Assembly (NCBI RefSeq): GCF_001889605.1 | Contig: NZ_CP018171.1 | Coordinates: 1,488,001 to 1,552,000 of the forward strand | Reading direction: 5' to 3' | DNA length: 64,000 nucleotides | Source of the DNA: Aquibium oceanicum | Lineage (GTDB): Bacteria; Pseudomonadota; Alphaproteobacteria; Rhizobiales; Rhizobiaceae | In this document: positions 56,730-64,000 of the stretch, in pieces | Layout: each line of letters begins with the position of its first letter | Numbering within the stretch: position 1 is the stretch's first letter | Position numbers and translations under genes: made by a program | The notes under the pieces: model-generated | What the model was told of the DNA's origin: nothing | The model's input: the letters and a program-made list of their open reading frames with translations, nothing else | The model's database searches: none

Positions 56730-56927
56730 TCAGCGGTTCGCGGAGCGGTGCGTCTGCCTTTCGAAGCCTGCGCCGGCCTGCCGACGTGACGTGCCCCGGC
56801 CTCGTTCGAGCCGTCGCTCGGCTTCAACGCCGAGTTCCTCCAGGCTGCCGTAGCCGGTCATCTCCAGGGCCTCGTTGCCGGTGATGACGCGCTCACGCCA
56901 CGCTCTGAGAATGTCGTCCCTTCTCAT
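56730..56927 (-). CDS. Small hypothetical protein (65 aa)
   Basis: A 65-residue basic protein with a predicted helix pair in its first half (ILRAWRERVITGNEALEMTG and SLEELGVEAERRL) and a disordered Arg/Gln/Ser-rich tail. The first half looks like a genuine small conserved protein, perhaps a helix-turn-helix-like fragment. It is downstream of the LigM-like gene but beyond a terminator, so it may be expressed alone. No family is recognised. Confidence 0.5.
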   Translation of the reverse strand: MRRDDILRAWRERVITGNEALEMTGYGSLEELGVEAERRLERGRGTSRRQAGAGFERQTHRSANR

Positions 56928-57011
56928 GGCCGTCCTCCGTGGTTCCCCATGCAGGTAGGGTTTTTATTCGGAGCGAGAACCCCTCGGACGCGGCAAATTT
57001 GCCGGGCAACG

Positions 57012-57045
57012 AAAAACGCCCGCGCCATCAGATTTCAGCGCGGGC
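57012..57045 (-). terminator. Rho-independent terminator on the minus strand
   Basis: GCCCGCGC / GCGCGGGC (8-bp stem) is followed on the minus strand by TTTTTCGTT. It lies about 250 bp past the LigM-like stop, after the repeat pair. Confidence 0.7.
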
Positions 57046-57102
57046 ATGGAGATGGATGTGCCGGCCAACGCAAGGGCCTTTCGATGAGAATCGGCGCAGC
57101 CT

Positions 57103-57263
57103 CTCATCCGGCCCTTCGGGCCACCTTCTCCCCGTGAACGGGGAGAAGGGGCGGTTTCATCGAGGCCTTCGCCAATCGTGAAGTTCATAGGTCGGGCGCC
57201 AGCATCGCGGCCGGCGTCCCTTCTCCCGGCTTGCGGGGAGAAGGTGCCCGAAGGGCGGATGAG
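57103..57263. repeat. Inverted pair of palindromic intergenic repeats
   Basis: The unit CTCATCCGGCCCTTCGGGCC then ACCTTCTCCCCG (57103-57134) recurs in reverse orientation, with two small differences, at 57234-57263. Between them CTTCTCCCCG-TGAA-CGGGGAGAAG forms its own perfect 10-bp hairpin with a tetraloop. This is a BIME-like arrangement of a repeat type widespread in Rhizobiales. Confidence 0.75.
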
Positions 57264-57298
57264 GGGCGGCGCGAGGGTCGAATGAAGCCGTTGGGAGA

Positions 57299-58714
57299 TC
57301 AGGCCGGCTTCTTCGTGCGCCAGCTGTCGGCGTAGTTCTCGCGCGCCTCGCGGGCATAGGGCGTCGGCGAAACGCGCACACGGATCTCCGCCTGCTTGTG
57401 GCGTTCGGTGGAGCTCTTGCCGCTGCCGCCGTCGGGCTCGCCCCAGACCAGCGTCAGTACGTCGCCTTCCTTGACGTCCGGATCGACGATGCCGAGCGAC
57501 AGCATGCAGCGCTCGTTGAAGGAGTAGCCGTTGAACATCGAGAGCCCCGCCAGCCGGTCGCCGATCATCACCCGGTCGAAGCCCGAGGAGGCATAGTTCG
57601 GCTGCGGCAGGTCGAGCCACTTGTAGTTTTCCTCGCCCGGCCGGAAGGCTGAGTGGATGACCTTCATGACGTCCTCGTCGTTCCACTCGAAAGTGACCTT
57701 CTTGCGCGACGGCTTGTCCTTCATGGCCGCGAGGGCGTCCTTGCCGATGAAGTCGTCCTTCTTCCAGCCGATGTAGAAGCCGTAGCCGAGTTCGAAGGGG
57801 GTGGTGTAGTAGTCCTCTATGTCGTCGGAGACGAAGCTGCCGCCGATCGAGCCGTTGGCCTCGTAGGAATCGGCCCCCAGCCATTCGCGGTATTCCTCCA
57901 TCATGCCGCCGCCGGTGTAGATGGCGGGCAGGGGGGAGGGGATCCAGCCGGATTCGAGCGTGTTGGTGGAATAGGCGCGCGAGCCGACGCGGCGCAAGTC
58001 GACGCCGGCGTCCTGCGCGGCTTGCAGGATCACCGACTGGACGTAGGCCTTGTCCTCGTAGGGGCCCCAGACCTCCAGCCCCGGCGCGCCGGCCATGCCG
58101 TGGCGCAGGGCGCGTACCTTCTTCGAGCCGGCGTTGATCCAGTCGACGTGGAAGAACTTGATCTCCTGGACAGGGCCGCCGTTCATGGCGTCGAGCACCT
58201 TGTTGGCGTCGGGTCCCTGGATCTGGAAGCGGTAGTGCGTCCGGTAGATCGCCTTGCCGTCGGGGCGTGAATCGGAGCGTGGGTCGCGGTGCAGGCGCAC
58301 GTTCCACTTACCGACCGCCTGCTGGAACTGCACCCAGTTCGCTGTTGGCGCCCGACCGACCAGCACGAACTTGTCGTCGCGCTCGCGGAAGATGATCATG
58401 TCGCCGATCACGTGCCCGGACGGCGTGACCGGCACGAAGTGCTTTGCGCGGTTCAGGTCGAAGTTCGAGAAGCTGTTGACGCCGACTTGGGAGAGAAATT
58501 CCGCCGCCTGCGGCCCCTCCACGATCAGTTCGTCCATGTGGTGGGTCTGGTCGAACAGCACGGCGGTCTCGCGCCAGGCGCGCTGCTCGTCGCGCCAGTT
58601 GGTGAACTCGTTCGCCACCACCGGGTATACATACATGCCGATCTTCGAATTGCGCAACATCTCGACGACGTTGCCTTTTTCGCGCATCAGCGCCTGCAGG
58701 CTGTGGTTTGCCAC
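57299..58714 (-). CDS. LigM/DesA-like tetrahydrofolate-dependent aromatic O-demethylase (GcvT family)
   Basis: A 471-residue protein starting at GTG, 7 bases after a strong GGAGG; this start gives the same length as I recall for Sphingobium LigM. Segments agree closely with LigM as remembered: VVEMLRNSKIG, VLFDQTHHM (His58, His59), VPVTPSGHVIGD, RFQIQGP, LRHGMAGAPGLEVWGPYE, GSRAYSTNTLESGWIPSPLP (Tyr248) and GGSFVS. LigM moves the methyl group of vanillate or 3-O-methylgallate to tetrahydrofolate. The substrate here may be another methoxy acid. A TGTATACA operator lies 30 bp upstream. Confidence 0.85.
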   Translation of the reverse strand: MANHSLQALMREKGNVVEMLRNSKIGMYVYPVVANEFTNWRDEQRAWRETAVLFDQTHHMDELIVEGPQAAEFLSQVGVNSFSNFDLNRAKHFVPVTPSGHVIGDMIIFRERDDKFVLVGRAPTANWVQFQQAVGKWNVRLHRDPRSDSRPDGKAIYRTHYRFQIQGPDANKVLDAMNGGPVQEIKFFHVDWINAGSKKVRALRHGMAGAPGLEVWGPYEDKAYVQSVILQAAQDAGVDLRRVGSRAYSTNTLESGWIPSPLPAIYTGGGMMEEYREWLGADSYEANGSIGGSFVSDDIEDYYTTPFELGYGFYIGWKKDDFIGKDALAAMKDKPSRKKVTFEWNDEDVMKVIHSAFRPGEENYKWLDLPQPNYASSGFDRVMIGDRLAGLSMFNGYSFNERCMLSLGIVDPDVKEGDVLTLVWGEPDGGSGKSSTERHKQAEIRVRVSPTPYAREARENYADSWRTKKPA

Positions 58715-58743
58715 TGGTGATCCTCCCTGATCGACTGCCGTCA

Positions 58744-58751
58744 TGTATACA
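58744..58751. promoter_or_regulatory. TGTATACA operator upstream of the LigM-like gene
   Basis: Within the perfect 10-bp palindrome ATGTATACAT, 30 bp before the GTG start. Placement near the transcription start fits repression. It lies in the 131-bp gap downstream of the GntR gene on the same strand. Confidence 0.65.
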
Positions 58752-58845
58752 TAGTCATGCCCGGCCGGGGCTGAAATTGCAAGCGGGCGAGGAGCCGCGG
58801 ATGCCGCGTTTCGCCTCCCGATATCCGCGTCGATCGCCTCGGATG

Positions 58846-59610
58846 TCAGCTGACGACGAGGGCGAGACCGGGCACGTGGCTGATCAGGCCGCGGTCCTTC
58901 ACCAGCACGTATTCGAGGTTGTGGCGTGCCGTGCGGGCGTGTTCGCGCGCGAGCGCCTCGGCGCGCGCGCCCTCGCGGGCGGCGATGGCGGAGATGATGG
59001 CGCGGTGCTGCTCCTGGGCGGAATTGAGCGAGCGGCGGAAGGCGTGGATATCGGCCTTGTTGGGCAGGAAGGCGGACGGCGAGGCGAAGGGTAAGCGCGA
59101 GGCGCGCTCCACCTCGCGGCAGATCATGTCGCTGCCCGAGAGTGCCGCGAGCTGATGGTGGAACTCCGCGTTGAGTTCGGAATAGGCGTCGAAATCCACG
59201 TCGCCGGGTGTTTCGCCGAAACAGCGGTCGAGCCTGGCGACGACGTCGCGGATGCGGGCCAGTGCGGCAGGCTCCACGCCCCGTTCGGCGGCGAGCCGGG
59301 CAGCGGTGCCTTCCAGCACGCCGCGCAGCTCGATGGCATCGACGACGTCGGCATAACCAAAGGAGCGGACGACGAAGCCGCCGCCGCGAACGCGCTCCAG
59401 AAGGCCCTCCTCGGCCAGCCGCGACATGGCCTCGCGCACCGGCGTGCGCGAGATCTTCAGTTCCTCGGCCATGGGGACTTCGAACAGGCGCGTGCCGCCC
59501 GGCAGTTCGCCGCTGAGAATCTTCTTACGCAGTTCGATGAGCGCCCGCGTGGCGTGGGTCCTGGCGGAGGTCTGATCCATGGGGGCCGTCATCCTCAAAT
59601 AGGTCCGCAT
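58846..59610 (-). CDS. GntR family regulator, FadR/FCD subfamily
   Basis: A 254-residue regulator; ATGs at 59592 and 59580 are alternative starts because no start has a well-placed ribosome site. The winged helix has LFEVPMAEELKISRTPVREA and LAEEGLLERVRGGGFVVRSF. The C-terminal FCD domain is all-helical with metal/ligand-binding His in NAEFHHQLAALSG and the later HARTARHNLEYV. FCD regulators of aromatic-acid genes release DNA when bound to the acid or its CoA ester. The TGTATACA sites nearby are its probable operators. Confidence 0.92.
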   Translation of the reverse strand: MRTYLRMTAPMDQTSARTHATRALIELRKKILSGELPGGTRLFEVPMAEELKISRTPVREAMSRLAEEGLLERVRGGGFVVRSFGYADVVDAIELRGVLEGTAARLAAERGVEPAALARIRDVVARLDRCFGETPGDVDFDAYSELNAEFHHQLAALSGSDMICREVERASRLPFASPSAFLPNKADIHAFRRSLNSAQEQHRAIISAIAAREGARAEALAREHARTARHNLEYVLVKDRGLISHVPGLALVVS

Positions 59611-59614
59611 GCCT

Positions 59615-59622
59615 CGTATACA
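59615..59622. promoter_or_regulatory. Operator-like CGTATACA upstream of the GntR gene
   Basis: One mismatch from TGTATACA and within 5-35 bp of the possible GntR starts; fits autorepression. Confidence 0.45.
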
Positions 59623-59680
59623 CTTCGGGGCGCGGACGCGCCAATCCGCCGGCCGTTCCGTGGCCGGTCCAAACCTCTGC

Positions 59681-60397
59681 TCACCCGGGTTCCAGGTTCA
59701 TTCCGATGTAGCGATCGAGCGTCTTTTCGTCCTTCAGCAGATCGGCGGACCGCCCACGGTGCGCGACCACGCCGCGCTCGATGACGATGGCGTCCTCGGT
59801 CAGCCCGAGCGCGACGGTGGCGTGCTGCTCGACCAGCACCAGGGCGATGCCCTCGTCCTTGGCCATGCGGGTGATGGCGGCGGTGAGTTCCTCGATGATG
59901 ATGGGCGCCAGGCCTTCGAGCGGTTCGTCGAGCAGCAGCACGGACGGATTTGTCATCAAGGTGCGGGCGATTGTCAGCATCTGCTGCTCGCCGCCGGAGA
60001 GCTGGTTGCCCATGTTGGTCCGCCGCTCGCGCAGCCGCGGGAAGAGCGAATAGACGGCGTCGAGATCCCATCGCCCCTTGCGGGCGGCGACGGTGAGATT
60101 TTCCTCGACCGTCAGCGAGGGAAAGATGTCGCGCTCTTGCGGCACCCAACCGATCCCTCTGCGGGCGCGCTGGTGCGGATGCATCGCTGAAACATCCTCG
60201 CCCGCGAAGAAGACGGCGCCCGCGCGCAGCGGCACGAACCCCATGATCGTGAGAAGCAGCGTCGTCTTGCCGACGCCGTTTCGCCCGAGCACCGCAAGGC
60301 TCCCCGCCTTCGGGACCGACGCGGAGACGCCGTCGAGCACGATGCCCTCGCCGTAGCCCGAGCGCACGTCGCGCAGTTCCAGGATCGCATCAGGCAT
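59681..60397 (-). CDS. livF: Branched-chain-type ABC ATPase LivF 2
   Basis: A 238-residue ATPase of normal LivF length, with no extension, in contrast to LivF 1. Walker A is GRNGVGKTT, GIGWVPQERDIFPSLTVEEN is the LivF Q-loop region, the signature is LSGGEQQML, and Walker B VLLLDEPLEGLAP. It is the last gene of the second Liv operon and starts 8 bases within the livG 2 end. Confidence 0.93.
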   Translation of the reverse strand: MPDAILELRDVRSGYGEGIVLDGVSASVPKAGSLAVLGRNGVGKTTLLLTIMGFVPLRAGAVFFAGEDVSAMHPHQRARRGIGWVPQERDIFPSLTVEENLTVAARKGRWDLDAVYSLFPRLRERRTNMGNQLSGGEQQMLTIARTLMTNPSVLLLDEPLEGLAPIIIEELTAAITRMAKDEGIALVLVEQHATVALGLTEDAIVIERGVVAHRGRSADLLKDEKTLDRYIGMNLEPG

Positions 60398-61154
60398 GGT
60401 GGCCGTGTCCCAGATAGACTTCGCGAACGCGGCTGTCGGTGCGGATCACGTCGGGCTCCGCCTCCAGCAGCACCTCTCCCGCCACCAGGACGACGATGCG
60501 GGTTGCGAAGTTGAAGACGATGTCCATGTCGTGCTCGATGAACAGCACCGAAATGTCGTCCGGCAGGGCCGCGATCACCTGGAAGAGTTCGCCGCTCTCG
60601 GCCTTCGGGACGCCTGCGGCGGGCTCATCGAGCAGGAGCACCTTCGGCCGGGTGGCGAGCGCCAGGCCGATCTCGAGCAGCCGCTGCTGGCCGTAGGCCA
60701 GCGTACGCGTGGTGCGCGTCGCGACATCCCCGAGGCGCAGCTGCACCAGGATTTCGTAGGCCTCCTCGACGGCGGAGGCGTGAGAGGCGAGGCCGCGCCA
60801 GAACTGGCCGGACGTGCCCTCCCGCTCGGTGATGGCGAGCATCGTGGCTTCCAGCGGGGTGAGGTCGGGAAACAGCGTGTTGATCTGGAACGTGCGTGTC
60901 AGGCCGCGCCGCACGCGCGCGGCGGTCGCCAGACCGGTTACGTCCTTGCCGTCGAGCAGGATGCGTCCCGTATCGGGTCTCAACTGGCCGGTGATGAGGT
61001 TGATGAGCGTGGTCTTGCCCGCACCGTTCGGGCCGATCAATGCGTGCCGCGCGCCGCGCGGGAGCTTGATCGATACATCTTTCGACACGACGAGCGAACC
61101 GAAGCGCTTGCCGATGCCTTCGGTCTGGAGCGCAATCTGGCCGGGCTCGCTCAT
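60390..61154 (-). CDS. livG: Branched-chain-type ABC ATPase LivG 2
   Basis: A 254-residue ATPase. Walker A is GPNGAGKTT, TRTFQINTLFPDLT is the LivG Q-loop, LAYGQQRLLEIGLAL the relaxed signature, and VLLLDEPAAGVPKAES Walker B. The switch region is FIEHDMDIVF. The start overlaps the livM 2 stop (ATGA). Confidence 0.93.
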   Translation of the reverse strand: MSEPGQIALQTEGIGKRFGSLVVSKDVSIKLPRGARHALIGPNGAGKTTLINLITGQLRPDTGRILLDGKDVTGLATAARVRRGLTRTFQINTLFPDLTPLEATMLAITEREGTSGQFWRGLASHASAVEEAYEILVQLRLGDVATRTTRTLAYGQQRLLEIGLALATRPKVLLLDEPAAGVPKAESGELFQVIAALPDDISVLFIEHDMDIVFNFATRIVVLVAGEVLLEAEPDVIRTDSRVREVYLGHGHHA

Positions 61155-62140
61155 CCGTTCCTCCGGACGAGGCGGGACAGGCCGCCGAGGATGCCCTTGG
61201 GCAGGAACAGCACGACGATCATCAGGAGCAGGCCGATCCAGAAATACCAGTACTGCGGATTGAGCCCCGCCGCCTGGTCCCGCACCAGAAGAAAGATGAT
61301 GGAGCCCAGGATGGCGCCGTAGAGCCGGCCAGTGCCACCGAGGATCAGCATGACCACGACGTCCGCGGAGCGCTGGAAGCTCAGCACCTCCAGTGCCACC
61401 GTGTTGGTGGACTGGGTAAGCAGGGCGCCTGCGACACCGGCCATGGCTGCGGAGATGGTGTACACCTTCTGCAGGTGCCAGCGATGCTCGGAGCCGATCG
61501 CCGGCATGCGGCGCACGTTCTCCCGTATGCCGCGCAATGCCAGCCCGAACGACGAATTGACGATGCGTCGACTGATCAGGAAGCCGAGGAGCAGCACGAC
61601 CAGGGAATAGGAATATGCGGTGTATCCCCAGAGATCGAAGCGGAAATGATTGAAGATCGGCCAGGTGTTCACGCCGCTGAGGCCGTCGGTTCCACCCGTC
61701 AGCCAGGTCATCGCGTTGGCGAGCTCGTAGGTCAGGAAGCCGAGGCCGAGCGTCACCATCAGTAGCGCCATGTGCTGGACGCGCACGATGAGGTAGCTCG
61801 CCACGAAGCCGACCAGCCCTGCGAAGGCACCGGCGATGAACAGTCCCGAGATCGGTTCGCCCCAGCCCAGACGGGCGCTCAGCAGCCCCGCCACGTAGGC
61901 GCCCAGCCCGAAGAACATGGCGTGCCCCAGCGTGACGATGCCGGCATAGCCAAGGATCAGATCCACCGAGATCGCGAAGAGGGCGGTGATCGCAACCTGG
62001 CTTGCGAGCGTCAGGTAGGTCGGAAAGAAGAAGAAAGGCAGAAGCATTGAGAGCCAGAACACGATCTCGAAGACCGACAGGCGGCTCCGCCGCCTGAGCC
62101 ATGCGACCGGGTCGCTCGATGCAGGGGCCACAGCGCTCAT
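61151..62140 (-). CDS. livM: Branched-chain-type ABC permease LivM 2
   Basis: A 329-residue permease with about nine helices. GYAGIVTLGHAMFFGLGAYV is the LivM N-terminal motif and SSFGLALRGIRENVRRMPAI the ATPase-contact loop. The N-terminus has a short Arg-rich stretch (WLRRRSRLSV) before the first helix. It overlaps livG 2 and follows livH 2 directly. Confidence 0.93.
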   Translation of the reverse strand: MSAVAPASSDPVAWLRRRSRLSVFEIVFWLSMLLPFFFFPTYLTLASQVAITALFAISVDLILGYAGIVTLGHAMFFGLGAYVAGLLSARLGWGEPISGLFIAGAFAGLVGFVASYLIVRVQHMALLMVTLGLGFLTYELANAMTWLTGGTDGLSGVNTWPIFNHFRFDLWGYTAYSYSLVVLLLGFLISRRIVNSSFGLALRGIRENVRRMPAIGSEHRWHLQKVYTISAAMAGVAGALLTQSTNTVALEVLSFQRSADVVVMLILGGTGRLYGAILGSIIFLLVRDQAAGLNPQYWYFWIGLLLMIVVLFLPKGILGGLSRLVRRNG

Positions 62141-62147
62141 CGGGTTC

Positions 62148-63011
62148 TCACCGCTTGCCGAACAGGCCCATCGGCCGCACCAGGAGGATCGCCACCAGCA
62201 GCAGATAGATCAGGAAGGATCCGATTTCCGGCACGAAGTACTTGCCCGCGACGTCGCCGATGCCGAGCAGCGCCGCTCCGACGAAGGAACCGGTGACCGA
62301 CCCGAGCCCGCCGACGGCCACGACGATGAGGACATAGACCAGGAAGTGGAACCCGAAGGACGGGTCGAGCCCGACGATCTCGATGGCCAGTGCGCCGCCG
62401 AGCCCGGCAAGGCCGCTTCCCAGCGCGAAGGTGATCGCGAAGATGCGCTCGACGTTGAGCCCGAGCCCCTGCGCCACCCGCTGGTTGTCGACCGCGGCCC
62501 TGATCTGCGCACCGAAGCGGGTCCGCTCGAGCGTGAAATAGAGAAGCCCCGTAATCGCCAGGGCGACCACGATCAGGAACATGCGATAGATGCCGAAGCG
62601 CAGGCCGAAGAGTTCCACGGACCCGCGCAGCCAGTCGGGCAGGACGATCGGCTGTTGCCCGGTACCGAAGACGAAGGTGGCGCCTGCTGCCGCGACGAAC
62701 ACCAGACCGATGGTGAAGAGCACCTGGTTGAGTTCGCCGGCCCCGTAGAGCCGCCGAAAGAGCGTCCGCTCGAAAAGGATGCTGACCGCCGCCGCGGCCA
62801 GGAACGCCAGGGGCAAGGTCAGCAGGAAGGGAAGGCCGAACTGGCGCATCAGCCACACCGCCGTGTAGCCGCCCAGCATGGCGAAAGCGCCGTGCGCCAG
62901 GTTGATGAAGTTCATCAGCCCGAGCGTGACGGACAGGCCGACCGACAGGACGAACAGCAGCATCCCGAAGGCTAGGCCGTCGAAGAGCACGATTGCGACG
63001 CTGCTGATCAC
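62148..63011 (-). CDS. livH: Branched-chain-type ABC permease LivH 2
   Basis: A 287-residue permease with about eight helices. LSVTLGLMNFINLAHGAFAM is the classic LivH motif, here closer to the consensus than in LivH 1. RTRFGAQIRAAVDNQRVAQG is the cytoplasmic coupling loop. It lies about 100 bp downstream of the binding-protein gene, a gap with no notable repeat. Confidence 0.93.
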   Translation of the reverse strand: MISSVAIVLFDGLAFGMLLFVLSVGLSVTLGLMNFINLAHGAFAMLGGYTAVWLMRQFGLPFLLTLPLAFLAAAAVSILFERTLFRRLYGAGELNQVLFTIGLVFVAAAGATFVFGTGQQPIVLPDWLRGSVELFGLRFGIYRMFLIVVALAITGLLYFTLERTRFGAQIRAAVDNQRVAQGLGLNVERIFAITFALGSGLAGLGGALAIEIVGLDPSFGFHFLVYVLIVVAVGGLGSVTGSFVGAALLGIGDVAGKYFVPEIGSFLIYLLLVAILLVRPMGLFGKR

Positions 63012-63113
63012 TGGGTAGGCCGCCGTATGGGTTCAGGCCGCGGAACCGCCCCTCGCCACGACCGTCTCCGCGGAGGCGGGCTGAAGAGGGGCGTTCGCAT
63101 CAGGCAGGGCGCT

Positions 63114-64000
63114 TTACTTGGCGGCGCCGTGCAGCGGGTCCTTGACGTTCGGAATCTGGTCGATGATCACGTTCTGGTATTTGCCGTCGACCTCCTGGAC
63201 CTCGCGGATCCAGACCGTCTGCACGATTTCCCGTGTCTCCGGGTCGATCGAGATCGGGCCGCGCGGGCTGTCCCAGGCCATTCCCTTGGCGGCTTCGACG
63301 AGCTTCGCTCCGTCGGTATCGCCACCGGTCTTCTTCAGTGCCTCGTCGATCAGGTGCATCCCGTCGAAGCCGCCCACCGAGAAGATGTCGGGGCTGCGAC
63401 CGTTGTTGGCGTCGCGGTATGCCTTCACGAATTCATTGTTGAGCGGATCGTCGCGCTCCATCGTGTAGTGGAAGGTCGTGATGATGCCCTTGGCAGTATC
63501 GCCCATGCTCTCCAGCGCCTCGGGCAGCGTGAGTTCGCCCTGACCGAACACCTTGACGTCCGGCGGCGTCAGGCCGCGATCGGAGAGCGCCTTGCCGATC
63601 GCCGGCGGTTGCGCGCCACCGGGAATGAAGATGTAGACGGATTGGGGATTGGCGTCCTTGATGCGCTGCACGAAGGCGGAGAAGTCCGGATTGGCGACAG
63701 GGCTGGCATCGGCGCCGACGATGGAGCCGCCGGCTTCGGTAAAGCCCTTGGCGAAGGCCTTCTCTGCGTCGTGGCCCGGGCCGTAGTCCGCCACCAGTGT
63801 ATAGGCGCTGTTCACGCCGCCTTTTTCCACGGCCCACTTGCCGAAGGCGTAGTTGAGCTGGGGAATGGTCAGCGAGGTGCGCACGATGAGCGGCGATTTC
63901 TCGGTGATGACCGACGTCGCCGCGTTCATGACGACCATCATCTTGTTGCCTTGCGTCGCGATGTCGGCGGCGCCCAGCGCCTCCGGCGTGAGCGTGAAGC
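63114..64000 (-). CDS. Branched-chain-type ABC binding protein 2 (N-terminus beyond window)
   Basis: About 295 residues of a LivJ-like binding protein are visible; the signal peptide and first lobe lie beyond the window. Type I features are clear: KWAVEKGGVNSAYTLVADYG with AFAKGFTEAGGSIVGAD, then ANPQSVYIFIPGGAQPPAIG and SVGGFDGMHLIDEALKKTGG. It begins the second Liv operon. Ligand is unknown; an aromatic acid is favoured by context. Confidence 0.9.
   Translation of the reverse strand, partial: FTLTPEALGAADIATQGNKMMVVMNAATSVITEKSPLIVRTSLTIPQLNYAFGKWAVEKGGVNSAYTLVADYGPGHDAEKAFAKGFTEAGGSIVGADASPVANPDFSAFVQRIKDANPQSVYIFIPGGAQPPAIGKALSDRGLTPPDVKVFGQGELTLPEALESMGDTAKGIITTFHYTMERDDPLNNEFVKAYRDANNGRSPDIFSVGGFDGMHLIDEALKKTGGDTDGAKLVEAAKGMAWDSPRGPISIDPETREIVQTVWIREVQEVDGKYQNVIIDQIPNVKDPLHGAAK

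Larger units (their letters stand above)
56928..57298. other. Repeat-filled gap between the small gene and the LigM-like gene
   Basis: This stretch holds the minus-strand terminator of the LigM-like gene (57012-57045) and an inverted pair of palindromic repeats (57103-57263). No coding sequence is supported. Confidence 0.7.

Noticed and set aside
58625-58632. GGTATACA inside the LigM-like coding sequence as a further operator
   Set aside because: It encodes the conserved YPVV segment, so codon constraint explains it.

Overview
The window is high-GC DNA with the gene density, short intergenic gaps and housekeeping order of an alphaproteobacterium of the Hyphomicrobiales (Rhizobiales), most like the Phyllobacteriaceae/Mesorhizobium group. 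This placement is an inference from gene content: a CcrM-type methyltransferase, then HAD phosphatase, mutY, DUF721, a DsbA-like thioredoxin and smc; tRNA-Gln beside ppdK; many ABC transporters; FNR/FixK boxes; and intergenic palindromes of the kind common in these genomes.

Layout. 1-7.8 kb is core: the ccrM 3' end, a relic of a Txe/YoeB-like toxin, HAD hydrolase, mutY, DUF721, DsbA-like lipoprotein, smc. 7.8-13.7 kb holds a lipoprotein, two small catabolic-looking enzymes (SnoaL-like and EthD-like) divergent from a NitT/TauT-type ABC transporter, and an SDR oxidoreductase, with no recognisable substrate. 13.7-16.6 kb has a PPOx-family protein and a tandem-Usp protein, each behind an FNR/FixK box, and an AI-2E-family transporter. 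16.8-19.7 kb is tRNA-Gln(UUG) and ppdK.

20.2-23.7 kb is a clearly AT-richer accessory island of predicted exported proteins: an unknown Cys-containing protein, a DUF1353 protein cut in two by a complete IS3-family (IS407-like) element, and a HExxH metalloprotease. 24.3-27.4 kb: an unknown protein, DUF427, a class III aminotransferase and a TetR regulator. 27.6-31.4 kb: a PaoABC-like molybdenum aldehyde oxidoreductase operon divergent from tetR across a clean palindrome. 32.1-36.6 kb: a cytochrome c oxidase cluster with a fused subunit I+III. 36.7-42.9 kb: acyl-CoA ligase, DUF1499, cation/proton antiporter, ExoD, MBL hydrolase, bioY. 43.2-44.7 kb: an isolated DUF2793 phage/GTA-fibre-like protein.

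44.9-64 kb is one large catabolic and uptake region. An AraC regulator is divergent from an aldehyde dehydrogenase (ALDH). Downstream lie a second ALDH, a complete branched-chain-type (Liv/HAAT) ABC transporter and a third ALDH. On the opposite strand are a LigM-like tetrahydrofolate-dependent O-demethylase, a GntR/FCD regulator and a second complete Liv-type transporter. The parts suggest import of methoxylated aromatic compounds, oxidation of the aldehyde and O-demethylation of the acid. A TGTATACA palindrome precedes ALDH 2 and the demethylase, and a one-mismatch copy precedes the GntR gene, so GntR probably ties both strands into one regulon.

The most unusual item is the first LivF ATPase. 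It carries a C-terminal extension of about 370 residues built from degenerate repeats that end in PSAFA, which I do not recognise from any ABC transporter family.
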